Source: G965279355 sp965279355 (GTDB lineage Bacteria; Pseudomonadota; Alphaproteobacteria; CACIAM-22H2). From it: a stretch of 64,000 bases of DNA. The stretch is from positions 3,782,001 through 3,846,000 of the forward strand of contig OZ257155.1 in assembly GCA_965279355.1 (NCBI GenBank), written 5' to 3'. How positions within the stretch are numbered: the first letter of the stretch is position 1; every line of letters starts with the position of its first letter. Below are positions 40,570-48,618 of the stretch, piece by piece. Below the pieces are notes generated by a model. The model saw only the letters and a list, made by a program, of their open reading frames with translations, was not told the origin of the DNA and searched no databases. Made by a program: the position numbers and the translations under genes.

Positions 40570-41525
40570 GACGCACCTCCGAGCACAACAACGGTTGTGG
40601 CCTGTCCGATTGGGCCCGCCATATCGATGGCGATGCCCTTGCCGCCGTCCGCGCGCAGCTGATCCGCGACGGCAATGATCCGCTGCAAACCGGTGGCAGG
40701 ACCGAAATACGCGGCGGCACTACCGCCGGACTTGTTGGCGTTTTTCACCTTCACCGCATCGAGTGCGGCGAGTTCGGCAAACGGTGTCGGTGCGCCGACT
40801 TCAATCGCCGATGCATCCGCCGGAATATTGCTGGCCGCGCGAACCCAGGCCGCGGGATCGAGCTGATCGGGTTCGGGACAATAGGGCTGGAACGACGTAC
40901 CGATGGCGCCGACCGCAACGGATTTCGCGCCGCTTTTGGACGAGAGAACAATCGCGCATGCGCCGTCGCACCAGTTGGCGGAGAGCCATTTCGCAGCGCC
41001 GCTCCGGCCCGCCTCTTTCTCCGCATAGCCGGCGCGGTTGCGCATATCGGCGGCGTAGCGTGCTGCTTTCTCAAGATCGAGACGGTTCTTGGTCACCAGG
41101 TACTGCGCCTGAAGGGCAGCCAGCGCGGTGGGCTCGGCGCCGACAGCCCGCGCATAGAACGGGTCGGCCTGGATGGCGCGGCTGTCATGCGCGGCAACCT
41201 TGGTGCCTTCGCCCCAGCCGGCGAGCAGCACCGTCGCCGCCTGACCGCTGATAATGAGCGACACGGCGGCGTCGAAGGCGTGGCCGGCGCTCGAGGGGAC
41301 GGTCAGGATCTCCTTGCCGTAATAGCCGGCAATCCCGGAATTGGTGGCGACCATGGCGCCGTCGAGAATGTCGCTGCCGACCGTCACGACCATGTCGACA
41401 TCGGCGAGTGTCATCTGCGCCGATTGCAGCGCGGCGTGCACGGCGCGCTGGACCGCATCGCCGATGGGCGTGGCGGTAGGGCCGATCTGCGAACCCCAGC
41501 CGCGAATGAAAGTGTTCGTTGTCAT
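40566..41525 (-). CDS. Thiolase-fold protein with degenerate active site, probable heteromer partner
   Basis: A 319-residue protein with a thiolase-like outline: AVQRAVHAALQSAQMTLADVDMVVTVG, ILTVPSSAGHAFDAAVSLIISGQAATVLLAGWGEG, and a C-terminal KSGGSAAAYFGPATGLQRIIAVADQL. At the nucleophile position Pro77 replaces Cys (TVPSSAGHAF). It is about 70 residues shorter than usual thiolases. Both ends overlap neighbours by ATGA, so four genes (OB, thiolase-like, thiolase-like, OB) are strictly coupled, which predicts a fixed-stoichiometry complex. The true start is 41525; the longer frame runs antisense into noncoding reading of other codons. Confidence 0.78.
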   Translation of the reverse strand: MTTNTFIRGWGSQIGPTATPIGDAVQRAVHAALQSAQMTLADVDMVVTVGSDILDGAMVATNSGIAGYYGKEILTVPSSAGHAFDAAVSLIISGQAATVLLAGWGEGTKVAAHDSRAIQADPFYARAVGAEPTALAALQAQYLVTKNRLDLEKAARYAADMRNRAGYAEKEAGRSGAAKWLSANWCDGACAIVLSSKSGAKSVAVGAIGTSFQPYCPEPDQLDPAAWVRAASNIPADASAIEVGAPTPFAELAALDAVKVKNANKSGGSAAAYFGPATGLQRIIAVADQLRADGGKGIAIDMAGPIGQATTVVVLGGAS

Positions 41526-41947
41526 GCCGCCGGCTCGAACCAGAAGTCGTTCATCGTGCCTTTGCGCTCTTCGGCGAAGTGCGAAACGAGGCGCTGCCCC
41601 GCTTTCAGGGCGCCGCTCGTCCGCACGCGTGCAAGAAGAGACGTATCTGCGCCATCGACGCGGACCAGCGCGAGGCACGAGCCGTCCTCAACCGGGCGAG
41701 CAATATCCTGCAGCCACTCATTCGGGGCGTAGGCTTCGAGCGTCGCGCCGGGGCCGACTTCGATCCACTCACCAGACATACCCAAGTCTTTGGGCGGGAT
41801 CATCACGCGCGCCGGTGTTCCGGTCCGCCATCCCAGCAGTTTCTTGTCGTCGCGCAGCGCAGCGAAGAATTTTGTACCGAGTTTTCCCGCCGAATGGCGA
41901 AACGCCGCTTTCACGTCCACGACGCGGACATCGCTGGGATCGGCCAT
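41522..41947 (-). CDS. DUF35-type OB-fold protein without zinc cysteines
   Basis: A 141-residue protein: VDVKAAFRHSAGKLGTKFFAALRDDKKLLGWRTGTPARVMIPP corresponds to the DUF35 N-terminal region, but with Gly, Trp and Thr in place of the metal cysteines. The OB part includes GDGATLEAY-like and CLALVRVDGADTSLLARVR segments and the end is MNDFWFEPAA. It is the first gene of the minus-strand series, 44 bases after operator site D, and overlaps the thiolase-like gene by four bases. It likely serves as a scaffold or substrate channel of the thiolase-fold complex. Confidence 0.75.
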   Translation of the reverse strand: MADPSDVRVVDVKAAFRHSAGKLGTKFFAALRDDKKLLGWRTGTPARVMIPPKDLGMSGEWIEVGPGATLEAYAPNEWLQDIARPVEDGSCLALVRVDGADTSLLARVRTSGALKAGQRLVSHFAEERKGTMNDFWFEPAA

Positions 41948-41990
41948 TGTTTCCTCGCCGCTGCTTATGCCCGGGTCTGATGGGCGTCTA

Positions 41991-42012
41991 TTTAGTTGAT
42001 ATGTGAACGATC
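41991..42012. promoter_or_regulatory. Site D of the repeated palindromic operator, in a divergent promoter region
   Basis: Right half GTGAACGATC at 42003-42012 differs from the consensus at one position; the left half (TTTAGTTGAT) is weaker. It lies 44 bases upstream of the minus-strand OB-fold gene and 66 bases upstream of the MmgE/PrpD gene, so it could control both directions. A smaller repeat, TCGAC-TAGT-GTCGA, follows at 42039-42052. Confidence 0.5.
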
Positions 42013-42077
42013 TTTCAATTACCATCAACCACAATCCTTCGACTAGTGTCGACAAAAGAGATTTGGGAGAAGCGCCG

Positions 42078-43463
42078 GTGGATAAAACCGAGACCAGCAC
42101 GCTCAGCCGCCAGATCGCGCGCCATGTCCTGCAGACCGGTTATGACGACCTGCCGGCCTCGGCGGTGCTTGTGACCAAGCAGAGTATGCTCGACGCCGTC
42201 GGCGTGACCTTGGCCGCCAGCACGCTGGGCGAGGCGTGCGCGCCCTTCGCCGAAATCGCGCGCGAGGCTGAAAATCCCAAAGGCGCCACTGTCATCGGCT
42301 TTGGCTTCAAGGCCGCACCGGCGATGGCCGCCTTCGCCAACGGCTCGATGGCGCATTCGCTGGATTACGAAGACACGTTCGATGCCGCGCTGGTGCATCC
42401 CAACGCGGCCGTTGTGCCGGCGGCACTGGCGGTCGCGGAAGCAATGGGCGGGGTCAGCGGGCGCGACCTGATCGCGGCGATCGCAGTCGGCTGCGACCTG
42501 ACCTGCCGCATCGGCCTCAGCGTCGACAACGTCGAGAAGCCGGGTTTCTCCGGCCGCTTTATCTCCGGCAGCCTCGGCTCGGTGGCGGCGGTCGGCAAGC
42601 TGCTGAAGCTTACGGAAGAGCAGCTGATCCACGCCTTCGCGCTGTCGACCTTCCAGGTGTCGTTCAGTTCGGAAGCGATGAGCTACGCGCCCTCGCATAT
42701 GCGCGGCGTGCGCGACGCGTTCAGTGCCAAGGCCGGTATCATCGCGGTGCAGCTGGCGCGGCGCGGCGTGAAGGCGTTCGACCTGCCTTTCGAAGGCGAG
42801 CATGGCTGGTATGGGCTCTATACCAACAGCCCCAAGAACGCGGAGAAACTGGTCGCTGGGCTGGGCTCAAGCTTCAAGGGATCGGAAGTCAGCTTCAAGC
42901 CGTGGCCGTCCTGCCGCGGCACACATGCCTTCATCGAGGCGGCGCTGTGGCTCACCAAGACGCACGGCATCCAGGCCGATGCGATCGAGAACATCTCGAC
43001 CGTCGTCAGCCCGTTCTTCAAGCGGCTGTCCGAGCCGCCGGCCCGCAAGCGCCGCCCGACGACTGCGATCGATGCGAAGTTCAGCATCCCGTTCACCGTG
43101 GCGACGGCGTTTCAGAGCGGTAACGTCAAGCTCGACTCCTTTACCGAGCAGGCGCTGAACGATTCCAGGGTGCTGAGCCTTGCCGAACGCATCGATCATG
43201 TCGTTGAAGAACGCTGGTCCACCGAGGAAGCGACGCGCGGCATCCTGAACCTGAAGACGCGCGATGGCCGCACCCTGTCGAAGAGCATCGACAATCCGTT
43301 GGGGCATCCGGAAAACCCGATGACGGTCGCTGCGATGAAACAGAAATTCGTGGAGTGCGCGACCTATGCGCGCGTTCCGCTGGCCGACAAGCGGGTCGGC
43401 CAGATCAGCGATGCAATCGAGGCGCTGGAAACCGTCAACGACGTCTCCACGCTTCTGGCCTGA
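42078..43463 (+). CDS. MmgE/PrpD family protein (2-methylcitrate dehydratase-like)
   Basis: A 461-residue MmgE/PrpD-family protein: DAVGVTLAASTLGE, NGSMAHSLDYEDTFDAALVHPNAAVVPAALAVAEAMGGVSG, HAFALSTFQVSF and FKPWPSCRGTHAFIEAALWL. Characterised members dehydrate 2-methylcitrate, decarboxylate cis-aconitate or isomerise and lyse other polycarboxylates, so substrate assignment is open. The GTG at 42078, seven bases after GGGAGAA, gives the usual family N-terminus; the GTG at 42003 lies inside operator site D. It is divergent from the thiolase-like series and leads a two-gene unit with the alcohol dehydrogenase. Confidence 0.88.
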   Translation: MDKTETSTLSRQIARHVLQTGYDDLPASAVLVTKQSMLDAVGVTLAASTLGEACAPFAEIAREAENPKGATVIGFGFKAAPAMAAFANGSMAHSLDYEDTFDAALVHPNAAVVPAALAVAEAMGGVSGRDLIAAIAVGCDLTCRIGLSVDNVEKPGFSGRFISGSLGSVAAVGKLLKLTEEQLIHAFALSTFQVSFSSEAMSYAPSHMRGVRDAFSAKAGIIAVQLARRGVKAFDLPFEGEHGWYGLYTNSPKNAEKLVAGLGSSFKGSEVSFKPWPSCRGTHAFIEAALWLTKTHGIQADAIENISTVVSPFFKRLSEPPARKRRPTTAIDAKFSIPFTVATAFQSGNVKLDSFTEQALNDSRVLSLAERIDHVVEERWSTEEATRGILNLKTRDGRTLSKSIDNPLGHPENPMTVAAMKQKFVECATYARVPLADKRVGQISDAIEALETVNDVSTLLA

Positions 43464-43503
43464 GTCTATTTCACTCTTAAAGCGGTTCTGAGGGAGCACT
43501 TCT

Positions 43504-44544
43504 ATGCGCGGCATGACGTTTGGCGGTGAACGGACAATCGAATTCATCGAGGTGCCCGATCCCACGCCGGGTCCCGGCGAAGTCGTGCTGGCGATGAAGG
43601 CGTCGGGTATCTGCGGCAGCGATCTCCATATGTATCGCGGCCCCAAGGGCATGAATCTGCTGGGCGCCGCCTCGACCGGTCCGACCATTCGTGGCCATGA
43701 GCCGTGCGGCGTGGTGGCGGCGGTCGGTGCCGGCGTGTTGCCGCGCGAGGCGAAGGTCGGCGACCGCGTGATGGTGCATCACTACTGGGGCTGCGGTGGC
43801 TGCGAGCATTGCGGCACCGGCTGGGCGCAGATGTGCACGGGCCAGCCGCCGATCATCTACGGCATCGGCGCGCATGGCGGTCATGCGCCTTATATGAAGG
43901 TGCCGGCCGGTACGCTGGTGAAACTGCCGGACGCGCTGTCGTTCGAAGCGGGTGCCGCGATCTCGTGCGGCACGGGGACGGCTTACGCAGCTCTGCGGCG
44001 CCTCAACGTCTCTGGCGTACAGACGATCACGATCTTTGGCCAGGGGCCGGTCGGTCTCGCCGGGACGCAGCTTGCCGCGGCGATGGGTGCCCGCGTGATC
44101 GCCGTCGATCCCAGCCCGGAGCGCCTGGCACTCGCGAAGGAAATGGGCGCCGATGAAGTGGTGAACCCGTCCTCCGGCGATCCGATCGTTGCGATCAAGG
44201 AATTGACCAACGGCAAAGGTGCCGATGTGTCGATGGAAGCTTCGGGTGCCACGGCGGCGCGCGACGCGGCGCTCAAGTCGCTGCGTCCGTGGGGCACTCT
44301 GGCGCTGGTCGGGGTCGGCGGCGCGTTCAATCCGGAAGTCGGCACGTTGACCCGCAACCAGATCACGGTGTTCGGGTCGTGGACGTTCTCCAAGAGCGGC
44401 CAGGCGGAATGCGCAGAGTTCGCCGCGAAGCGTGGCATCGCGGTCGACAAGATCTTCACCGACCGCTCGCCGCTGGAGAAAGCGGCAGACGCCTATATCC
44501 GCGCCGACAAGCAGACCGGCGGTAAAGGCGTCCTGACGATGTAA
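43504..44544 (+). CDS. Zinc-dependent alcohol dehydrogenase (MDR, sorbitol/threonine dehydrogenase-like)
   Basis: A 346-residue medium-chain dehydrogenase. Catalytic zinc ligands lie in SGICGSDLH (Cys) and IRGHEPCG (His, Glu); structural zinc cysteines lie in WGCGGCEHCGTGWAQMC; the NAD loop is IFGQGPVGLAGTQLAAAMGARVIAVD. All are intact. It oxidises an alcohol or reduces a ketone. It follows the MmgE/PrpD gene by 40 bases with an AGGGAGCAC ribosome site and likely shares operator site D. The substrate is unknown. Confidence 0.92.
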   Translation: MRGMTFGGERTIEFIEVPDPTPGPGEVVLAMKASGICGSDLHMYRGPKGMNLLGAASTGPTIRGHEPCGVVAAVGAGVLPREAKVGDRVMVHHYWGCGGCEHCGTGWAQMCTGQPPIIYGIGAHGGHAPYMKVPAGTLVKLPDALSFEAGAAISCGTGTAYAALRRLNVSGVQTITIFGQGPVGLAGTQLAAAMGARVIAVDPSPERLALAKEMGADEVVNPSSGDPIVAIKELTNGKGADVSMEASGATAARDAALKSLRPWGTLALVGVGGAFNPEVGTLTRNQITVFGSWTFSKSGQAECAEFAAKRGIAVDKIFTDRSPLEKAADAYIRADKQTGGKGVLTM

Positions 44545-44851
44545 AGCCGCGCGGATGTTTTCTGCGCATCGTTCGAAAACCGGCAACAATCCGGTGTCGA
44601 ATCTCCTGAATGCTGCCGCTGCCCATCGGATGAGCGATCACCGATAGGGCAGCGCGCATCGCCGGAAAATCCGGCTCGCAACGTCACATGTAGACATTGA
44701 GAACTGCCTGTTTACTGGACAGGCGCGCGCTGGATCGCGCCCGCGTTTTTGCGCGTGTACGAAGACACGTATCGCGGGTTTGGTGGCATAGAACTTGTAT
44801 CCGCTGCTTGTGAGACGAAAGCGTCGATCGCGACATCGCAGCGGAATTTTC
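44545..44851 (+). promoter_or_regulatory. 307-base intergenic region with dyads upstream of the ring-opening amidohydrolase operon
   Basis: No gene is seen here. Three inverted repeats are present: ACCGG...CCGGT near 44579-44595, GCCGGA-AAA-TCCGGC at 44661-44675, and GCCTGT-TTACTGG-ACAGGC at 44706-44724. The last is well placed for an operator. A degenerate copy of the GTAAAC-type motif (CACATGTAGAC) lies at 44685-44695. None is followed by a U tract, so they are not obvious terminators. Confidence 0.4.
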
Positions 44852-45952
44852 ATGGTTGAGGCGCAGGTTCACACGGTTCCGATGGCGAGCCCGGACGACG
44901 TGGACGGGGTTGCCGACCTCTTCGATCGTGGCATCGTTGATCCCGCGCATGTCGTGGCCATCATCGCGCAGACTGAAGGCGATGGTTATGCGCGCGGCTT
45001 TTCGGCGCTGGCATTGCAACTGCTGTTCGCGGCGCGGCTTGGCGTCTCGCGCGATGAGATTTTCGACCGTATCCCGATGCTGATGATCGGTGGCACCGCC
45101 GGTCTGATGAGCCCGCATTTCACGCTGTTCGTGAACAAGCCCGCGACGGGCAAGGGCGAGGGCGCCCGCCGCCTGGCTTTGGGTGTCAGCAGCACCCGCA
45201 CATTACTGCCTGAAGAATACGGCACCGAGATTCAGCTTCGGCTCGTTGCCGATGGTGTCCGCGCGGCGATGAAGAGTGCCGGTCTCAAGACGACCGACGA
45301 TGTCGTCTGCGTCGAGATGAAATGTCCGCAGATGACGGGCAAGCGGATTGCCGATGCGGTCGCGCGCGGCAAGACGGTGGTCGATCCCAACCCGATGATC
45401 GCCTCGGCCATGGGACGCGGCGCGGCGGCGCTCGGCGCAGCGTTGGCGCTGGGCGAGATTTCCGACAGCGATGTGTCGGATGCCATCATCGGCAGGCGTT
45501 CCGATCTCTATACGACGCGCGGGTCCGCCTCGACCGGCACCGAGCAGATCGCGGTGCGGATCGTCGTGATCGGCAATCGCGATGGCGGACCCGGCGGATA
45601 TGTCGCCGGCAATAGCGTGATGGAGCATCAGCTCGATATTGTCGGTGCGCGGAAAGCCTTCACCGCCGCCGGTCTTCGTCTCGATAACGGCATTGTCATT
45701 CCCGAGGATCGCCAGAAGGTCGCCGCCGTCTTCGTCAATGCCGGCGCGGACTCGCTGCCGGATTGCCTGGGACGCCGTCACACCATGCGCACGGACTTCA
45801 TGGCGCAGTTTTCCGGCAATGTCGCCAAGGCCGTGGCGCACGCCAATGTCTCGTCGATCGTCCAGGATACGCTGGTCCTGGGCAATGCCGGTGCTGAGCA
45901 TCAGGGAAAGCCCGGTTCCAATCTCGTCTGTGTCATCGCGAATCACGGATGA
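44852..45952 (+). CDS. Ring-opening amidohydrolase, cyanuric acid hydrolase/barbiturase (AtzD) family, altered active site
   Basis: A 366-residue member of the AtzD/barbiturase family, which is built from three similar domains, each normally giving one Lys and one Ser. Domain B is kept: Lys157 (EMKCPQMT) and Ser227 (GSASTGTEQ). Domain A has Gln40 for Lys (IIAQTEGDG) and IGGTAG for SGGxEG. Domain C has VNAGAD where the Lys is expected and GNAGAEHQGKPG for the SxGxxHxGPPGG motif. The nucleophilic pair is thus present but the substrate clamp has changed, so a substrate other than cyanurate or barbiturate is likely. It starts an ABC transporter operon by ATGA overlap. Confidence 0.85.
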   Translation: MVEAQVHTVPMASPDDVDGVADLFDRGIVDPAHVVAIIAQTEGDGYARGFSALALQLLFAARLGVSRDEIFDRIPMLMIGGTAGLMSPHFTLFVNKPATGKGEGARRLALGVSSTRTLLPEEYGTEIQLRLVADGVRAAMKSAGLKTTDDVVCVEMKCPQMTGKRIADAVARGKTVVDPNPMIASAMGRGAAALGAALALGEISDSDVSDAIIGRRSDLYTTRGSASTGTEQIAVRIVVIGNRDGGPGGYVAGNSVMEHQLDIVGARKAFTAAGLRLDNGIVIPEDRQKVAAVFVNAGADSLPDCLGRRHTMRTDFMAQFSGNVAKAVAHANVSSIVQDTLVLGNAGAEHQGKPGSNLVCVIANHG

Positions 45953-46731
45953 GCGGCGCTATGCGAATCTCCTCGCGGGTCCGCCGCACCGTCATCAGCC
46001 CGCTGCTGTTTGGCGTCTTCCTGATCCTGAGCTGGGAAGCGGTCTGCACGGCTTTCGCCGTCAACAAGTTCGTGGTACCGAAGCCGAGCGAGGCCGCACT
46101 GATGGTTGTGCTGCGCTGGGACGTTTTGTGGCCCAACGCGCTGCAGACTCTCATGACGACTCTGAGCGGCTTTGCCATTGGCGTTTCGATAGGGTTTGCG
46201 CTGGGCGTCGTCCTTGGCGCGTCCGCCCGGTTTCATCGAACGGTGTTTCCCACCCTCATCGGCATCAATAGCATTCCCAAGGTGGCGCTGGTGCCGTTGA
46301 TGGTGCTGTGGGCCGGCATCGGCACCATTCCCGCCGTGGCGACCTCGGCCGCCATCTGCATCTTCCCGATTGCCGTGGTCGTTTCGGCCAGCATCGCGAC
46401 GATGGATCCCGACCTCAACGACGTGCTGCGCTCGCTGGGCGCCAGCCGCACCCTGGCGCTGATCAAGGTCGGCATCCCGCAGGCGCTGCCCTATTTCTTC
46501 GGTTCGCTGAAGATCGCCATCACGCTCGCTTTCATCGGCACTGTTCTCGCTGAGTCCGTCGCGGCCAATAAGGGCGTTGGCTACATGATGAATCGCGCGG
46601 CGTCCGACTACAACGTCGAGCTCGTCTTTACTGGTCTTCTCACCCTCGCGGCCATGGGGGTCGCCCTTTATGTCGGCGCCATTCTGATCGAGCGCCGCGT
46701 CGTCGGCTGGGCCTTCCGGAGCGCGGCGTGA
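45949..46731 (+). CDS. ABC transporter permease, nitrate/sulfonate/taurine/pyrimidine type
   Basis: A 260-residue six-helix permease of the BPD_transp_1 family. The ATPase-contacting EAA-like loop reads DLNDVLRSLGASRTLALIKVGIPQALPYFFGSLKIAITLAF. It begins by ATGA overlap with the amidohydrolase stop (a second ATG at 45961 is possible). A second permease of the same type is encoded at 48615 in the same operon, so the importer may be a permease heterodimer, as in some pyrimidine and aromatic sulfonate systems. Confidence 0.9.
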   Translation: MSGAMRISSRVRRTVISPLLFGVFLILSWEAVCTAFAVNKFVVPKPSEAALMVVLRWDVLWPNALQTLMTTLSGFAIGVSIGFALGVVLGASARFHRTVFPTLIGINSIPKVALVPLMVLWAGIGTIPAVATSAAICIFPIAVVVSASIATMDPDLNDVLRSLGASRTLALIKVGIPQALPYFFGSLKIAITLAFIGTVLAESVAANKGVGYMMNRAASDYNVELVFTGLLTLAAMGVALYVGAILIERRVVGWAFRSAA

Positions 46732-46768
46732 TCTCATTTTTCCAGCATCAACCCAAAAGGAGTCCGAT

Positions 46769-47815
46769 ATGACCCATGCACTACGCTCGGTGTTCGGCAA
46801 GGCCACGGCGGCAATCGCCGGTCTGGCATTCGCGGTTTCGGCGGGCTCCGCGCTCGCGGCGGAGAAAATCCCGTTCACCCTGAACTGGAAGATCGGCGGC
46901 TCGCACGGCGTGATCTTCCTTGCCGTCGATCGCGGCTATTTCGCCGCCGAGGGACTGGAGCTCGACATCGTGGCCGGCGACGGCTCGGCGAATGTCGTGA
47001 ACCGCCTGGCGAGCGGCGCGTATCAGATCGGCATGGGCGATGTCGCGGCAGTCGTCCGCTTCAACACCCAGAACCCGACCAAGCGTGTGAAGGCCGTCTA
47101 CAACCAGACGCCGGCCGATCTTGCCGTCGTCACGCTCAAGGGCCGCGGCATCACCAAGCCCGCTGATCTGAAGGGCCGCATCATCGGCGCACCGGTCGGC
47201 GACAGCGCCTACAAGATGTTTCCCGCCTTCAGCACCGCCACCGGCGTCAAGGCGACTGACGTGAAGTGGGAACACATGGCGCCGAATATCCGCGAAGCCA
47301 TGCTGGTCCAGGGCAAGGTGGACGCGATCACTGCCAATGAAGGCACGGCGCTGTTCGCGCTGATGGCGGCCGGGATCAAGGAATCCGACATGGTGTTCAT
47401 CCGCTATGCGGAGCAAGGGCTTAACTTCGTCAATGCCGGGCTGATGGCCAACGAGAGCTACATCAAGGAGCGCCCCGACGTCGTACGCAAGATCGTGAAG
47501 GCCTATCACCGCGGCCAGATCGATACGATCGTCAACCCCGAGGCCGCGATCGATGCCGTGATGAAGCGCGATCCCTTGCTGATCCGCGATCTCGAGATGG
47601 GCCGTCTGAAATACTCGCTCAACCTCCAGCTCAACCAGCCTGATACCAAGGAAGGCGGTCTTGGCTTCTATGCCGAGAGTAACGTCGCGCGCTCCATCGA
47701 CATCGTCTCCGAAGCGGAGAATCTGTCGCCGAAGATCGCGGTGGCGGACCTCGTCGATATGAGCTTCCTGCCGCCCCCGGCCGAGCGCGCGGTGCCGACC
47801 CAGAAGACGAACTGA
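46769..47815 (+). CDS. ABC transporter substrate-binding protein, NMT1/ThiY-like
   Basis: A 348-residue periplasmic receptor. The signal peptide runs from MTHALRSVFGKATAAIAGLAF to SALA, cleaved before AEKI. NMT1-type motifs are FTLNWKIGGSHGVIFLAVDRGYFAAEGLELDIV, GDGSANVVNRLASGAYQIGMGDVAAV and DLKGRIIGAPVGDSAYKMFPAF. Receptors of this group bind thiamin precursors, pyrimidines, riboflavin-like or sulfonate ligands. Its operon with an AtzD-family hydrolase favours a planar cyclic ureide or pyrimidine-like ligand. The start follows AAAAGGAGTCCGAT. Confidence 0.9.
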   Translation: MTHALRSVFGKATAAIAGLAFAVSAGSALAAEKIPFTLNWKIGGSHGVIFLAVDRGYFAAEGLELDIVAGDGSANVVNRLASGAYQIGMGDVAAVVRFNTQNPTKRVKAVYNQTPADLAVVTLKGRGITKPADLKGRIIGAPVGDSAYKMFPAFSTATGVKATDVKWEHMAPNIREAMLVQGKVDAITANEGTALFALMAAGIKESDMVFIRYAEQGLNFVNAGLMANESYIKERPDVVRKIVKAYHRGQIDTIVNPEAAIDAVMKRDPLLIRDLEMGRLKYSLNLQLNQPDTKEGGLGFYAESNVARSIDIVSEAENLSPKIAVADLVDMSFLPPPAERAVPTQKTN

Positions 47816-47817
47816 TC

Positions 47818-48618
47818 GTGACAGCGCTGGTCGACCTGGATCGGGTGTCGCTGACCTACGGCGAGGGCGAGGATGAAACGCCCGCTCTCGCCGAGACCAG
47901 CCTGCAGATCGACGAGGGCGAGTTCGTCGCCGTCGTCGGTCCCAGCGGCTGCGGCAAGTCGTCGCTGCTGAAACTGGTCTCGGGCCTGTTGCCGACGACG
48001 TCGGGCAACGTGATCGTGGCCCAGCAGGAGGTCAACGCGCCGATCAAGATCGTCGGCATGGCCTTCCAGAATCCCAATCTCCTGCCGTGGCGCTCGACCC
48101 TGCGCAACGTGATGCTGCCGCTGGAGATTGTGCAGCCGCATCGCTCGCGCTGGCGGCAGGAGCGGGAGGCCTATACCGGCCGCGCCCGTGCCCTCCTGCG
48201 GACCGTCGGCCTGTCGGAGTTCGAGAAGCGGCTGCCCTGGCAGCTGTCCGGCGGCATGCAGCAGCGGACCTCGCTCTGCCGGGCCCTGGTCCATGAGCCG
48301 TCTCTGCTTCTTCTCGACGAACCGTTCGGGGCGCTCGACGCCTTCACCCGCGAGGAGCTGTGGTCGGTCATGCAGACATTGTGGATGGAGAAACGTTTCA
48401 CCGTCATCCTGGTCACCCACGATCTGCGCGAAGCACTGTATCTGGCCGATACGATCTATGTGATGAGTGCCAGGCCCGGCCGCATCCTTGTCCGGCACGA
48501 GGTCGATCTGCCACGCCCGCGCACCCTGGCCAATACGTATGAGCCGGCATTCGTCGAGGCGCTGGCGAAGCTGCGGGGACATATCTCCGAGGCGCGCGGC
48601 AACGGAGCGCAGGTATGA
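47818..48618 (+). CDS. ABC transporter ATP-binding protein, SsuB/TauB-like
   Basis: A 266-residue ATPase with Walker A GPSGCGKSSL, Q-loop GMAFQNPNLLPWRS, signature LSGGMQQRTSLCRAL, Walker B LLLLDEPFGALDA and switch His in VTHDLREA. It starts with GTG two bases after the receptor stop and ends in a four-base overlap with the second permease gene, completing a receptor-ATPase-permease set. Confidence 0.95.
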   Translation: MTALVDLDRVSLTYGEGEDETPALAETSLQIDEGEFVAVVGPSGCGKSSLLKLVSGLLPTTSGNVIVAQQEVNAPIKIVGMAFQNPNLLPWRSTLRNVMLPLEIVQPHRSRWRQEREAYTGRARALLRTVGLSEFEKRLPWQLSGGMQQRTSLCRALVHEPSLLLLDEPFGALDAFTREELWSVMQTLWMEKRFTVILVTHDLREALYLADTIYVMSARPGRILVRHEVDLPRPRTLANTYEPAFVEALAKLRGHISEARGNGAQV

